Source: Mycobacterium pinniadriaticum (GTDB lineage Bacteria; Actinomycetota; Actinomycetes; Mycobacteriales; Mycobacteriaceae). Taken from it: DNA of 64,000 bases. The position numbers and the translations under genes were made by a program. The stretch's first letter is position 1; each line of letters starts with the position of its first letter. Positions 1 to 8,050 of the stretch are shown one piece after another. Where the stretch lies: NCBI RefSeq assembly GCF_026242045.1, contig NZ_JAPJDO010000012.1, positions 1 to 64,000 on the forward strand, written 5' to 3'. The notes under the pieces were generated by a model, which saw nothing but the letters and a program-made list of their open reading frames with translations, made no database searches and was not told where the DNA came from.

Positions 1-111
1 CCTTCATCCTCGCCGCGGTCAGCTGCTCACCACAAAGCCACACACCCGGACACCGCACCACCCTCATCGACAACGTCACCAGCCAATTGCCCTCCCCACC
101 ACCAACCACCC
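1..111. repeat. 111-bp direct repeat, copy 1
   Basis: Bases 1-111 are identical to 703-813; the match may extend left of the window. Copy 2 is the 3' coding end of the TetR gene, so copy 1 probably marks the end of an upstream TetR copy. The offset is 702 bp, a multiple of three, so the reading frame is kept across the duplication. Confidence 0.9.
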
Positions 112-863
112 CGACGCTCGCCGAGGCTACTGAACCCGCTTCACCGCGAGTGGCCCGCGGCGAGGTCCACGACAGGATTGTGCATGCGGCGGGTGAGTTG
201 TTCGCCGAGCGGGGTTTCGACAACACATCTCTGCAAGACATCGGTGACGCGGTAGGGGTCCTCAAAGGGAGTCTCTATCACTACATCTCCTCGAAAGAGG
301 ACTTGCTGTACGCGGTGATCCAGCACGGCCATGAAGGCCTGCTGGAGAACGTGCGGATGTGTAAAGAACTACGCGCCGGCCCGGCCGAAACGCTGGTGGC
401 GTTTGCCGTCGGGCATATCACCCTCAACGTTCACCCAGACCGCTACCAGCGCGGAATCGTGTTTCTGCGCGACAGCGCACGCCTGAAAGACGATAAACGT
501 CAGGCGGTGATCCGCGACCGCGACGCCTACACCGAATACCTGCAGCAGATCATCCGCGACGGGCAACGCCGCAAAGTGTTCTGCCCGGACCTCGACGTGC
601 GCTTGACCTCCTACGCGATCCTCGGCGTGCTCAACTCATTCCACCGGTGGTATCGACCCACCGGCAAGTCAAGCCCCACAGAGATCGCCCGCCAGTTCAG
701 CGCCTTCATCCTCGCCGCGGTCAGCTGCTCACCACAAAGCCACACACCCGGACACCGCACCACCCTCATCGACAACGTCACCAGCCAATTGCCCTCCCCA
801 CCACCAACCACCCGAGCGCCTTCGCGGCGCAGGAGGCGCTCCTCAAGCACGAGTGGTGGGTGA
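3..863 (+). CDS. KstR2-like TetR family regulator, 5' end outside the window (possible tandem-domain protein)
   Basis: This is a TetR/AcrR-type repressor. The helix-turn-helix domain (RIVHAAGELFAERGF, then SLYHYISSKEDLL) follows a possible internal GTG start at 150. The C-terminal part, with RWYRPTG and a final IARQFSAFILAAV, resembles KstR2, the repressor of steroid CD-ring degradation. The frame is open from base 3, and the first 36 codons are an exact copy of the region just before the end of the same gene (703-813). Either the protein starts at 150 (237 codons), or the window begins inside a longer protein with two TetR units joined by a Pro/Thr-rich linker. The last residues after the repeat are Arg/Ser-rich and may be a frame artefact of the duplication. 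It is the best candidate regulator for the KstR2-like operators found further right; that link is inferred. Confidence 0.75.
   Translation, partial: FILAAVSCSPQSHTPGHRTTLIDNVTSQLPSPPPTTPTLAEATEPASPRVARGEVHDRIVHAAGELFAERGFDNTSLQDIGDAVGVLKGSLYHYISSKEDLLYAVIQHGHEGLLENVRMCKELRAGPAETLVAFAVGHITLNVHPDRYQRGIVFLRDSARLKDDKRQAVIRDRDAYTEYLQQIIRDGQRRKVFCPDLDVRLTSYAILGVLNSFHRWYRPTGKSSPTEIARQFSAFILAAVSCSPQSHTPGHRTTLIDNVTSQLPSPPPTTRAPSRRRRRSSSTSGG
703..813. repeat. 111-bp direct repeat, copy 2
   Basis: Identical to bases 1-111. It lies inside the 3' end of the TetR gene and encodes the end of its ligand-binding domain plus a Pro/Thr-rich tail. The two copies diverge immediately after this point. Confidence 0.9.
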
Positions 864-918
864 GCACGACTCAGCCCGATTCGTCACGCGGACAGGGAAT
901 CCAAGATCCTGACGCCGC

Positions 919-2133
919 TCAACGTACGCTGGCGCGACGCTGACCCGGGGGGAAGGCCAGATGGAGGCCTTCAATCTCCCGAACGAGACTCGTCGTCCAC
1001 ACCGGCCACGTTCCCGGCTGCACTTCGAATTCCGGCAGGCGCTCGAGCAGAACTCGCGTCGTCACCCGCAGTTGCACTTTCGCAATATTGGACCCCAGGC
1101 AGCGGTGGGGTCCCACGCCGAATGCAATGTGCCTGTTGTGTTTACGCTCGATGTCGACTTCGAAAGGATTGCTGAACATCCGCGGATCCCGATTGGCTGT
1201 CGCCCAGGAGAGCATTACGAAATCTCCTTCCTCCAACTCAGTTCCGCTGATCTCGACATCACGCGTACACGTACGTCCGATCGCGAAGTTGGGCGAATAG
1301 AATCGCAGAAACTCATCGACAGCACGTGAGATCTTCTGCGGATCATCGACGAGGACCTTGCGGTCGTCAGGATGAGTCGCGAGGTAGTGAGCGATACTTG
1401 CGAGCATGTAAGCCGTATTGCCCACGCCTCCGGACATCAGATCGACAACGACACTGACCTTCTCATCGAACGACGTTTCCTTTCCGTCATATTCGAATCC
1501 CTGGACGACGACATCGATGACATCGTTGCGCGGCGGCTGGGCTGCCCGTGTCTTCAAGTAGTCGGAGACGTAGTCGCCGCAGCGGGCCCAAGCCGCGCCC
1601 CGCTCGGCAACAGGGCCAAGCAACCCCGCGACGACGTGGGTGCTCAACATCTCGACGTCTTCCATCGGAACGCCGATCAGTGTCTTGAAGAACATGACAC
1701 TGGGCAGGTGAACCGCGACGTCGCGGACAAAATCGGTGTGGCCGGACTCGATGAAGTCGTCGATTGCGCCGTGGACGATCTCCTCCACGACCGATTCGAA
1801 CTTGGCGGCTGCGCCAGGGGTGAAAAAAGGGTTGAGAACCTTACGCCAAATCGTGTGGTACGGCGGGTCGGTCTCGACGGGAATCAACTTCATCATATCG
1901 TCGGGCCGGTTTGGTTGGAACCCTTTCGAACTGGTGAACGTCGGCCAATCCTCAGCACTCCTGCGGACATCTTCGTAACCGGTGATTGTGTGATAGCCCT
2001 TCCCCACCTTGCTATGGGCCACCGGGCAACTCGTGACGAGATCGTTGAGAACGTCGTAGTAGTTGTCGTTGAATTCCGGGCTGTCCATATCGAAGTCGTT
2101 GTGGTGGTCGCGCCCGAATTCTTGTTCAGCCAT
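919..2133 (-). CDS. Cytochrome P450 (404 aa), atypical I-helix
   Basis: A soluble haem monooxygenase, expected to take electrons from a ferredoxin; none is encoded nearby. The haem-binding motif FGVGPHRCLG starts at residue 338 with the Cys ligand at 345, and the ExxR motif is E274-R277. The I-helix oxygen-activation motif, normally AGxDT, reads GGVGNT (235-240), so the acidic residue is replaced by Asn. The ATG at 2133 follows GGAGG by 7 nt. It is a single-gene unit with a palindromic operator-like site at 2206-2221 upstream, shared with four other units of the island. The likely role is hydroxylation of the island's substrate or an intermediate; the substrate is unknown. Confidence 0.93.
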   Translation of the reverse strand: MAEQEFGRDHHNDFDMDSPEFNDNYYDVLNDLVTSCPVAHSKVGKGYHTITGYEDVRRSAEDWPTFTSSKGFQPNRPDDMMKLIPVETDPPYHTIWRKVLNPFFTPGAAAKFESVVEEIVHGAIDDFIESGHTDFVRDVAVHLPSVMFFKTLIGVPMEDVEMLSTHVVAGLLGPVAERGAAWARCGDYVSDYLKTRAAQPPRNDVIDVVVQGFEYDGKETSFDEKVSVVVDLMSGGVGNTAYMLASIAHYLATHPDDRKVLVDDPQKISRAVDEFLRFYSPNFAIGRTCTRDVEISGTELEEGDFVMLSWATANRDPRMFSNPFEVDIERKHNRHIAFGVGPHRCLGSNIAKVQLRVTTRVLLERLPEFEVQPGTWPVWTTSLVREIEGLHLAFPPGQRRASVR

Positions 2134-2205
2134 TTCCTTGCCTCCACCGAGTGCCCGCGGACCTCGCGTGCTGCGTTCGAGCGTTGGGCCACGCGTTCAT
2201 CAACT

Positions 2206-2221
2206 AACCAAACGATTGGTT
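2206..2221. promoter_or_regulatory. KstR2-like operator, site 1 (upstream of P450)
   Basis: AACCAAACGATTGGTT, an inverted repeat AACCAA/TTGGTT 73 bp upstream of the P450 start codon. It is one of five closely similar palindromes in the window. KstR2 sites in mycobacteria have the form AnCAAGnnCTTGnT; this family differs only at the innermost symmetric pair. The assignment to a TetR-type repressor is inferred. Confidence 0.7.
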
Positions 2222-2324
2222 CCAAACCTTAGGCGAATGCGCGTAGCACTGTCAAGCAACGGACAGGCACCATCCTGGCCACGAGCGCGGTCCGGCAAGC
2301 CATGCTCCGATCGCTGCGGATTCC

Positions 2325-3104
2325 TCATCCCGAAATATAAGCTCTGACAAGCTCATAAAGGCCGTCCGCAATCGCCGGATCGTCGGTCAGCGGGTCCACG
2401 ATCGCCGAGCGCGCGGCCAGATGCGGATCAACACCACTGGCCGTCAATCGGGCGGCAGCAACGAGCACGCGCGTCGAGGCGACTTCGCGTAGTCCGTCGG
2501 CACCGGACTTACGGATGGCGTGGGCAAGCGTGACGAGCTGCCTGGCAGTCTCCGAGCTGACGCCCGCTTCGTGCTTGATGATCTGAACCTCCGCCTCGGC
2601 CGGAGGGAAATTCAGCGTGATCGCGACCATGCGTTGCCGAGTGGACTGCTTGAGATCCTTCAACACTGACTGATAGCCAGGGTTATAGGACACAACCAGG
2701 CAGAAATCCGGATGTGCTTGAAGAGTCAAGCCCAAACGTTCGATGGGCAGGATGCGACGGTGGTCGGTCAGCGGGTGTAGGACCACGGTTGTGTCTTGCC
2801 GTGCTTCGACGATCTCGTCGAGGTAGCAGAGGGCACCGCGCCGGACAGCTGAAGTCAATGGCCCGTCTACCCACACGGTCTCACCGCCCCGCAGCAGGTA
2901 CCTGCCGACCAGATCGGATGAACTGAGATCCTCATGGCAGGCCACAGTGGTCAGTTCCCGGTTCAACGAATGCGCCATCGCTTCGACGAATCGAGTCTTG
3001 CCGCATCCGGTCGGGCCCTTGAGCAATATCGGTAATCGCTGCTCAACGGCAGCGTGGAACACCTCCTTTTCAGTACCGGTGGCGAGATAGAACGGAGCCT
3101 CCAT
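2325..3104 (-). CDS. MoxR-type AAA+ ATPase, NorQ/CbbQ family (259 aa)
   Basis: An AAA+ ATPase of the NorQ/CbbQ/GvpN group. With a VWA-domain partner, such proteins activate or insert metal cofactors into target enzymes. Walker A is GPTGCGKT (30-37) and Walker B is LDEI (95-98), with the expected arginine-rich sensor region further on. A longer in-frame extension to 3293 exists, but it overlaps the partner gene. The ATG at 3104 lies 5 nt after the partner's stop, and a GTG at 3113 overlapping that stop (GTGA) is the alternative, so translational coupling is likely. The VWA partner is directly upstream. No norB or norC is in the window, so nitric oxide reductase is not implied. Confidence 0.9.
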   Translation of the reverse strand: MEAPFYLATGTEKEVFHAAVEQRLPILLKGPTGCGKTRFVEAMAHSLNRELTTVACHEDLSSSDLVGRYLLRGGETVWVDGPLTSAVRRGALCYLDEIVEARQDTTVVLHPLTDHRRILPIERLGLTLQAHPDFCLVVSYNPGYQSVLKDLKQSTRQRMVAITLNFPPAEAEVQIIKHEAGVSSETARQLVTLAHAIRKSGADGLREVASTRVLVAAARLTASGVDPHLAARSAIVDPLTDDPAIADGLYELVRAYISG

Positions 3105-3109
3105 TGCGG

Positions 3110-5065
3110 TCACTGGCCTTCGTCTTCCCTTCTGTCGAACCGTCGTCTGAGATCTGCCGAGGCCAGGGCCGCGCGGCATAGCTTGCCGAGTTTGGGCGCT
3201 ATGACCTCCATCCGGTCGCCGGTCGCCCGGACAGCGGAGCCGAACACATCGTCCAGCGTTCTTTCGGGCGTGTCGGATCCCAAAGTGAGACACAGGGACC
3301 CAATTCCGCCATCACGCGCTTCCTCAAGCCCCCGCCGGGAATCGGCTGCGGCATAAGGGCCTTCATAGCCCGCGTCGTAGGCAAACCCGTCGGAGAGCAC
3401 CATCAGCAACATGTTGGCGGTGCCCGCCTCGGTTTGCAGGATATGGCGCGCGTGACGGATCGCCGGCCCGAGTCGGGTAAATCCACGGGGGGCGAGCGCG
3501 ACCAGCCTCTGGCGTGCCCGGCTGTCCATCAGATCGTCGAAGGTCTTGACCCGTAGAAGGTGCACGCTGTTTCGACCCTGCGACCGGAAGCCATACACCG
3601 CGACGCGCGCGCCCAGCGCAACCCACGCATCGGCCAGCGCTGCCGCTGCGGAGATCTGTTGAGCGTGGTTGTTCGTCAACAGCGAGGAATCCGCGGACGA
3701 CCCGGAAACGTCCAGCAGCAGGAGAACCCCGAGATCACGCTGCGTCTTTCGGGTATCGACGTAGAGCCTCTCGTCCGGCGTATGCCCCGCGACCAGGTCA
3801 ACCCGACTCTGAATCACGGCGTCCAATTCCAATTCGTCACCGTTGAGTTCATGACGATGACGCTGTCGCACCAAGCCGATTGTTGCGAGGTTTCGACGCA
3901 AGGCTGATGCGTCCGCAATGTTGAGGCAGATCTCTGCTTCGCGAGGTTCTGGATCGACCTCGACGACAGTGCACCAGCCTTCGCGGTATCGTTGCTGTCT
4001 GAAGTCCCACTCTGGGTATGCCCAACCGGCGATGCTCATCACATCGTCGATGCCAGCAACGATCAGGTCCATGGAAATCGGCTCTGGATGCAACGAGAAG
4101 GCCGGATCATTCACACTCGGGCCACGACCAGGTCGAAAATGCCCCATATCGCCGGGTGCCGATTCGCCTGCGCCCGGCTCGCGCCCGAGGCCGAGTGCCT
4201 TGAGAGCGCGTGCGGATACCGAGAACCCGGCGGCCCCACCATTGACGAGCTTGCCGATGAAGCCCAGCCGCAGTGTTTCTTCGTCCTCTTCGAGCTCCTC
4301 TGTATCGTCGTCTTCCATCTCGAGGCTGCCCCCACCCGCCCCGGTCGCCCCGGAGAGCGATAGTGGGCGAGCAGCGAGCACACACCGGGGACGGACCACG
4401 CCGTATACATCGGGAGGTTCCTGAATTTCGCTCCTGCCCAGCGCCAACTTGAGCGACTGGGTCGGGTTGTGGACGTCCGCCTTGTAACCCAAGTCAGCCA
4501 GACGTTCAGGCTTCGCGCCGGGAAGTTTCCGCGCAATCGCATACAGCGCACGGGGTGCCTCTACAGCCAGATAACGACGAGCAGCACTAGGCCGGCCCAA
4601 CAACCGCTGCATGATCGGTGCTTCTAGGCTGCCCGCCCAAATCAGTGCTGACTGAATCAGAGCTGCATCGCGCGCATGCACGAGGTCACTGTCACCGACA
4701 TAGATCACCTCGGTGTCGGTATAGGTGCGCGCAGCCCCGCCAGACGTCACTCGAACTGGCCGGTCGGCTATCGCGCGACTCAACATCGTGTATATCGCTA
4801 GGTCATCGCCGATCCATCGGCCGCACGGCGTACCGATGTCGAATCGACCAGCCAGGGATGTGGCGTCGTCGGCGCTGCGTTCCACAACGGCAAGGGTATT
4901 GGGTGGAGTTCGGGCGTTCGAGCTGCTGCGACGGAGTGGGGAGATAACTGTCCAAGATCGGGGAATCGTTGGGCCACAGCTCTTCCGAAGCGGGACATTA
5001 GGCGACGAAATGTCTAGTGTCGCTTTGATCAAGCCAAAGAAGGCAGCGCCGTAGGCCTCGCCCAT
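3110..5065 (-). CDS. VWA-domain protein, NorD-like (up to 651 aa)
   Basis: The partner of the adjacent MoxR-type ATPase. The C-terminal von Willebrand factor A domain carries the metal-ion site DVSGS (452-456 from the first ATG), followed by a GFTRLGPA stretch and LSDG, as in NorD/CoxE-type proteins. A strongly acidic stretch occupies about 250-263. The start is uncertain. The ATG at 5065 has no clear ribosome-binding site, lies only 23 bp from the start of the divergent gene, and the first ~60 residues look unlike the family. The GTG at 4885 is a plausible alternative, giving about 590 aa. The pair may mature a metalloenzyme of this island such as the subunit III-like oxidase component, but that is inference. 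Confidence 0.85.
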   Translation of the reverse strand: MGEAYGAAFFGLIKATLDISSPNVPLRKSCGPTIPRSWTVISPLRRSSSNARTPPNTLAVVERSADDATSLAGRFDIGTPCGRWIGDDLAIYTMLSRAIADRPVRVTSGGAARTYTDTEVIYVGDSDLVHARDAALIQSALIWAGSLEAPIMQRLLGRPSAARRYLAVEAPRALYAIARKLPGAKPERLADLGYKADVHNPTQSLKLALGRSEIQEPPDVYGVVRPRCVLAARPLSLSGATGAGGGSLEMEDDDTEELEEDEETLRLGFIGKLVNGGAAGFSVSARALKALGLGREPGAGESAPGDMGHFRPGRGPSVNDPAFSLHPEPISMDLIVAGIDDVMSIAGWAYPEWDFRQQRYREGWCTVVEVDPEPREAEICLNIADASALRRNLATIGLVRQRHRHELNGDELELDAVIQSRVDLVAGHTPDERLYVDTRKTQRDLGVLLLLDVSGSSADSSLLTNNHAQQISAAAALADAWVALGARVAVYGFRSQGRNSVHLLRVKTFDDLMDSRARQRLVALAPRGFTRLGPAIRHARHILQTEAGTANMLLMVLSDGFAYDAGYEGPYAAADSRRGLEEARDGGIGSLCLTLGSDTPERTLDDVFGSAVRATGDRMEVIAPKLGKLCRAALASADLRRRFDRREDEGQ

Positions 5066-5088
5066 TTCGACGGAGAATCGCTCAACCC

Positions 5089-6222
5089 ATGGTGAACCCA
5101 GTCAGCCGCACAGACCGATCCCAACACACCGGGCGCATCGCCGAGTCCAGCCTCGCCTCAGGCTCTAAAAGAGTTCGGCCCGTCCAGATCTGGGCAGCCC
5201 TCGGCGCCATGTTCGTGCTGCTGCAGATCTACCTGTACACGGCGTGGATCCTGTCGGCCGACTTCAAACGCACCCCCGTCGGACCTACGCCGGTGCCGGG
5301 GTGGATGAAGGTTTCGCTCAACATCTGGCAGTACGGCGGTCTCGTCGCAGCTCTGGGAATCATCTATTTTGTCGTCTATCGCCCATGGCGGCGCGACGGA
5401 CGGATGTCGGTCGACGGCCTCATCTGTCTGGGCTTCCTGACCGTGTTCTGGCAGAACAGCCTGATCAGCTGGTTCCAGTGGAATCTCACGTGGAACTCCT
5501 ACATGATCAACTTTGGCGGTTGGGAGCCGCGAGTTCCGTTCTGGCTTTCTCCTCACGCCAACCGAACAGCTGAACCTTTCGTCACGCTGCCGCCGATGTA
5601 CATCTACTTCATGTACGCCGCTGTCGTCATTGGTTGCTTCGTGATGGGCCAAATCCGTAAGCGATTCCCCAATCTCGGCAATTTCGGCTTGTGTGTCGCC
5701 ACCACGCTCATCTTCCTGGTGTTCGACACATGCCTGGAACCACTGTTGATGGCATCCGGAGTATGGACCTACCCCTCAGCCATCAAGGGCGTCACTCTAT
5801 TTCACGGTCACTACTTCCAGTTCCCGATCTACGAGGCGATCCTGTTCGGCACCTGCTGGGCGGCGTGGACATTCCTACGGTTCTTCAAGGACGATAAGGG
5901 CCGTACCGTTGCCGAGCGCGGCGCCGACACTTTGCACGTTCGCGAGTCCGGCCGCACTTTTGTGAGATTCCTGGCCATCGCGGGCTTCCTCAATATCGCC
6001 ATGGTCGTGTACAGCCTTCTGTGGGCGGCGATCGGCCTCCACGGCTCGGAGTGGCCTAAGGACATCACCGAGCGCTCGTATCTGACCAACAACTTGTGCG
6101 GTGCGGGCAGTGCCCCCTACCCGGGCGCGCCTGACTACGCCTGCCCGGGACCCGGGGTACCGATTCCGCGGCCCGGCTCGGCATACATGACCACCGATGG
6201 CACCATTTTCACGCCCAAGTAG
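5089..6222 (+). CDS. AveC-like (spirocyclase family) membrane protein (377 aa)
   Basis: An integral membrane protein with a polar N-terminus (about 30 residues) and roughly seven hydrophobic segments, including WAALGAMFVLLQIYLY, FGLCVATTLIFLVF and FLAIAGFLNIAMVVYSLLW. It resembles the AveC/spirocyclase family, known from avermectin biosynthesis but also common in mycobacteria, where its function is not established. A Trp-, Tyr- and Asn-rich loop (WFQWNLTWNSYMINF) sits between segments. The ATG follows GGAGAA by about 11 nt. It is divergent from the NorD-like gene and heads a plus-strand set with two further membrane proteins. Confidence 0.75.
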   Translation: MVNPVSRTDRSQHTGRIAESSLASGSKRVRPVQIWAALGAMFVLLQIYLYTAWILSADFKRTPVGPTPVPGWMKVSLNIWQYGGLVAALGIIYFVVYRPWRRDGRMSVDGLICLGFLTVFWQNSLISWFQWNLTWNSYMINFGGWEPRVPFWLSPHANRTAEPFVTLPPMYIYFMYAAVVIGCFVMGQIRKRFPNLGNFGLCVATTLIFLVFDTCLEPLLMASGVWTYPSAIKGVTLFHGHYFQFPIYEAILFGTCWAAWTFLRFFKDDKGRTVAERGADTLHVRESGRTFVRFLAIAGFLNIAMVVYSLLWAAIGLHGSEWPKDITERSYLTNNLCGAGSAPYPGAPDYACPGPGVPIPRPGSAYMTTDGTIFTPK

Positions 6223-6297
6223 CTCACCGCCCAGACCTTCGTCGCGAACACGTCGTGGTCAACGCCGCCGAGTCCGGTCACTTGAAGGAGCAAATAT

Positions 6298-7023
6298 ATG
6301 AACGCGAGAACACAACGCCTTTGCGCATGGTGCGCACCAGCGTTGATGGTCATATTCTTCATAGGGTTCTGGCTGATTGCCCGCTTCATTCCGCCGCCCA
6401 GCCCCGCGTGGAGCGCGGCCGAAATTGCAGACTTTTACCGACAGAACAGCTTTCGGATCAAACTCGGTATCACCATCGCAATGTGGTCAGGCATGCTGTG
6501 CACTCCGTGGGTGATCGCCCTCGGCCTGCAGATGAAGCGGATCGAAGGCCGCTGGGCTCCGCTTGCCCTCACGCAAATGGGCTTGGGGATTCTACTCCCG
6601 ATGCAGTTCATGGTTCCGTTCTACTTCTTCTTGACGGGCGCCTACCGCAACGGACGCTCAGATGAAGCAATACAGACACTCAACGACCTTGGCTGGCTCC
6701 CATTTGCCGGTCTGATATTCACCTGGGCCACTCAGTGCATCGTCTTCGGGATCGCCGTCATCAAGGACAAGCACTCGAGACCGATATTTCCACGTTGGTC
6801 TGGCTACCTCAGTCTCTGGTGCGGCATCGTAACGCTCGGATCGCAGCTCGATGTTTTCTTCACTGACGGGCCGCTCGCTTGGAACGGTGCAATCACCTGG
6901 TGGCTGCTGCTAGTCGTGTTCTTCGTATGGATGCTTAGCTTGACCTACGTGATGCTGCAAGCCATCAACGATCACGAGAAGGAGTACGCGGCAGAGGCAT
7001 TGAGCAGCGCGGCGTCGGCCTGA
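6298..7023 (+). CDS. Membrane protein of unknown function (241 aa)
   Basis: No family was recognised. About five hydrophobic segments are visible: residues ~14-30 (VIFFIGFWLIARFI), ~60-75, ~95-115, ~135-155 and ~195-225. A short periplasmic-type loop follows the first (PPPSPAWSAAEIADFYRQN). The start is well supported, with GAAGGAG 8 nt before the ATG. It lies 75 bp after the AveC-like gene and 7 bp before the oxidase subunit III-like gene, so the three are probably co-transcribed and may act together in the membrane. Confidence 0.75.
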   Translation: MNARTQRLCAWCAPALMVIFFIGFWLIARFIPPPSPAWSAAEIADFYRQNSFRIKLGITIAMWSGMLCTPWVIALGLQMKRIEGRWAPLALTQMGLGILLPMQFMVPFYFFLTGAYRNGRSDEAIQTLNDLGWLPFAGLIFTWATQCIVFGIAVIKDKHSRPIFPRWSGYLSLWCGIVTLGSQLDVFFTDGPLAWNGAITWWLLLVVFFVWMLSLTYVMLQAINDHEKEYAAEALSSAASA

Positions 7024-7030
7024 CTCAAGG

Positions 7031-7636
7031 ATGCGAACCATCGAGCCGGAAACCTCTAGCGACAGCGGCAGCCGGGCTCCCAAGGTCCCCGGAGAACCGG
7101 GGATTTGGGTCTTCATCTTCGGCGACCTCTTGCTCTTCGGTTACGTCTTCGGCGTATTTCTCGTGAATCGAGCTCACGATCCCGGTGTCTTCATCGAGTC
7201 GCAGCGCAGCCTCAATGTCCACGTTGGCGTGCTCTACACCCTGCTGCTACTGACCAGCTCGCTATTCATCGTGCGGGCGATGTCGTTCATCCGGGCTGGT
7301 GATGCGGTACGGGCGCCCGCGTATGTACTGCTGGCCATCGCATGCGGTGCCGCATTCGCGGTGATCAAGGTCGTTGAGTACTCGGGCAAGGTTAGCTCGG
7401 GGATCACTCTGAAGACCAACAACTTTTACCTGTTCTATTTCTTCATGACGGGCCTACACCTTGGCCACGTACTTCTTGGTCTCGTAGCGCTGGGCGTGTT
7501 GTGGCGATTCGCAAGCCGCGCCGGGACGCCTGACTTCGGCAACAAGATGCGTTATGCCGAAGGCTTCGCCTGCTTTTGGCATATGGTCGATCAACTCTGG
7601 CTAGTAATCTTCCCCCTGCTCTACCTCCTCCACTGA
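7031..7636 (+). CDS. Cytochrome c oxidase subunit III family protein, NorE-like (201 aa)
   Basis: A five-helix membrane protein of the haem-copper oxidase subunit III superfamily. Recognisable features are PGEPGIWVFIFGDLLLFG near the N-terminus, the helix with FYFFMTGLHLGHVLLG, and a final AEGFACFWHMVDQLWLVIFPLLYLL. At about 200 aa it matches NorE-type single subunits rather than canonical CtaE, and no subunits I or II lie nearby. Together with the NorQ/NorD-like pair at 2325-5065 it forms a partial nor-like set lacking norB and norC. The function is therefore unresolved; it may assist another membrane or metalloenzyme. Confidence 0.85.
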   Translation: MRTIEPETSSDSGSRAPKVPGEPGIWVFIFGDLLLFGYVFGVFLVNRAHDPGVFIESQRSLNVHVGVLYTLLLLTSSLFIVRAMSFIRAGDAVRAPAYVLLAIACGAAFAVIKVVEYSGKVSSGITLKTNNFYLFYFFMTGLHLGHVLLGLVALGVLWRFASRAGTPDFGNKMRYAEGFACFWHMVDQLWLVIFPLLYLLH

Positions 7637-8050
7637 GAACTCCGGGCGACGAGTTGAACGGCGGAGCATTCTGTAGCTCCAGAGTCAGGCCGCTGGTACA
7701 CCCGCCTGCAGGGGTGGCCGGCTAGTTGGATCTTGCGTTGCGCCCTCGATACCGGACCGCCGTCACCATCGGCACTCCACGGGGTCGGCACGCTCCCCAG
7801 CTCTTCGGATCAACGCATTTGACTGGTACACAGCGATTGTCGACTAGAACTAGAGGACTCTTGGATGCGTTCGTCTTCTGTCCTCCGTCGGCGTGCCAAC
7901 GGACCCGATCGAGAGTCGAGGTGACCTTCGGGATCAGTGTCTTTCTACGGATGCGAGGGCGGCGCGTTCACAACAGAGCCGATGTGCTGTGCCGATACTA
8001 GGTCCTGCGCCCAGGCCAAACAGCGGCAACGGGGATTCGGTCTAGCTGTA
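7637..8050. other. Intergenic region without a convincing gene
   Basis: A 414-bp gap between convergent units. Short open frames exist, the longest at 7726-8001, but their composition is Arg/Thr-rich and unlike a protein and they have no ribosome-binding site. No operator copy or strong terminator hairpin was seen. Confidence 0.6.

Noticed and set aside
1372..2232. Plus-strand open frame of 286 codons opposite the first P450
   Set aside because: It is the complement of a clear P450 gene, has no ribosome-binding site, and its composition is that of antisense high-GC DNA.
2325..7636. Nitric oxide reductase locus
   Set aside because: Only NorQ-, NorD- and NorE-like genes are present; no NorB or NorC, so the enzyme itself cannot be called.
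7726..8001. Small plus-strand open frame in the 7637-8050 gap
   Set aside because: No ribosome-binding site and no protein-like composition.
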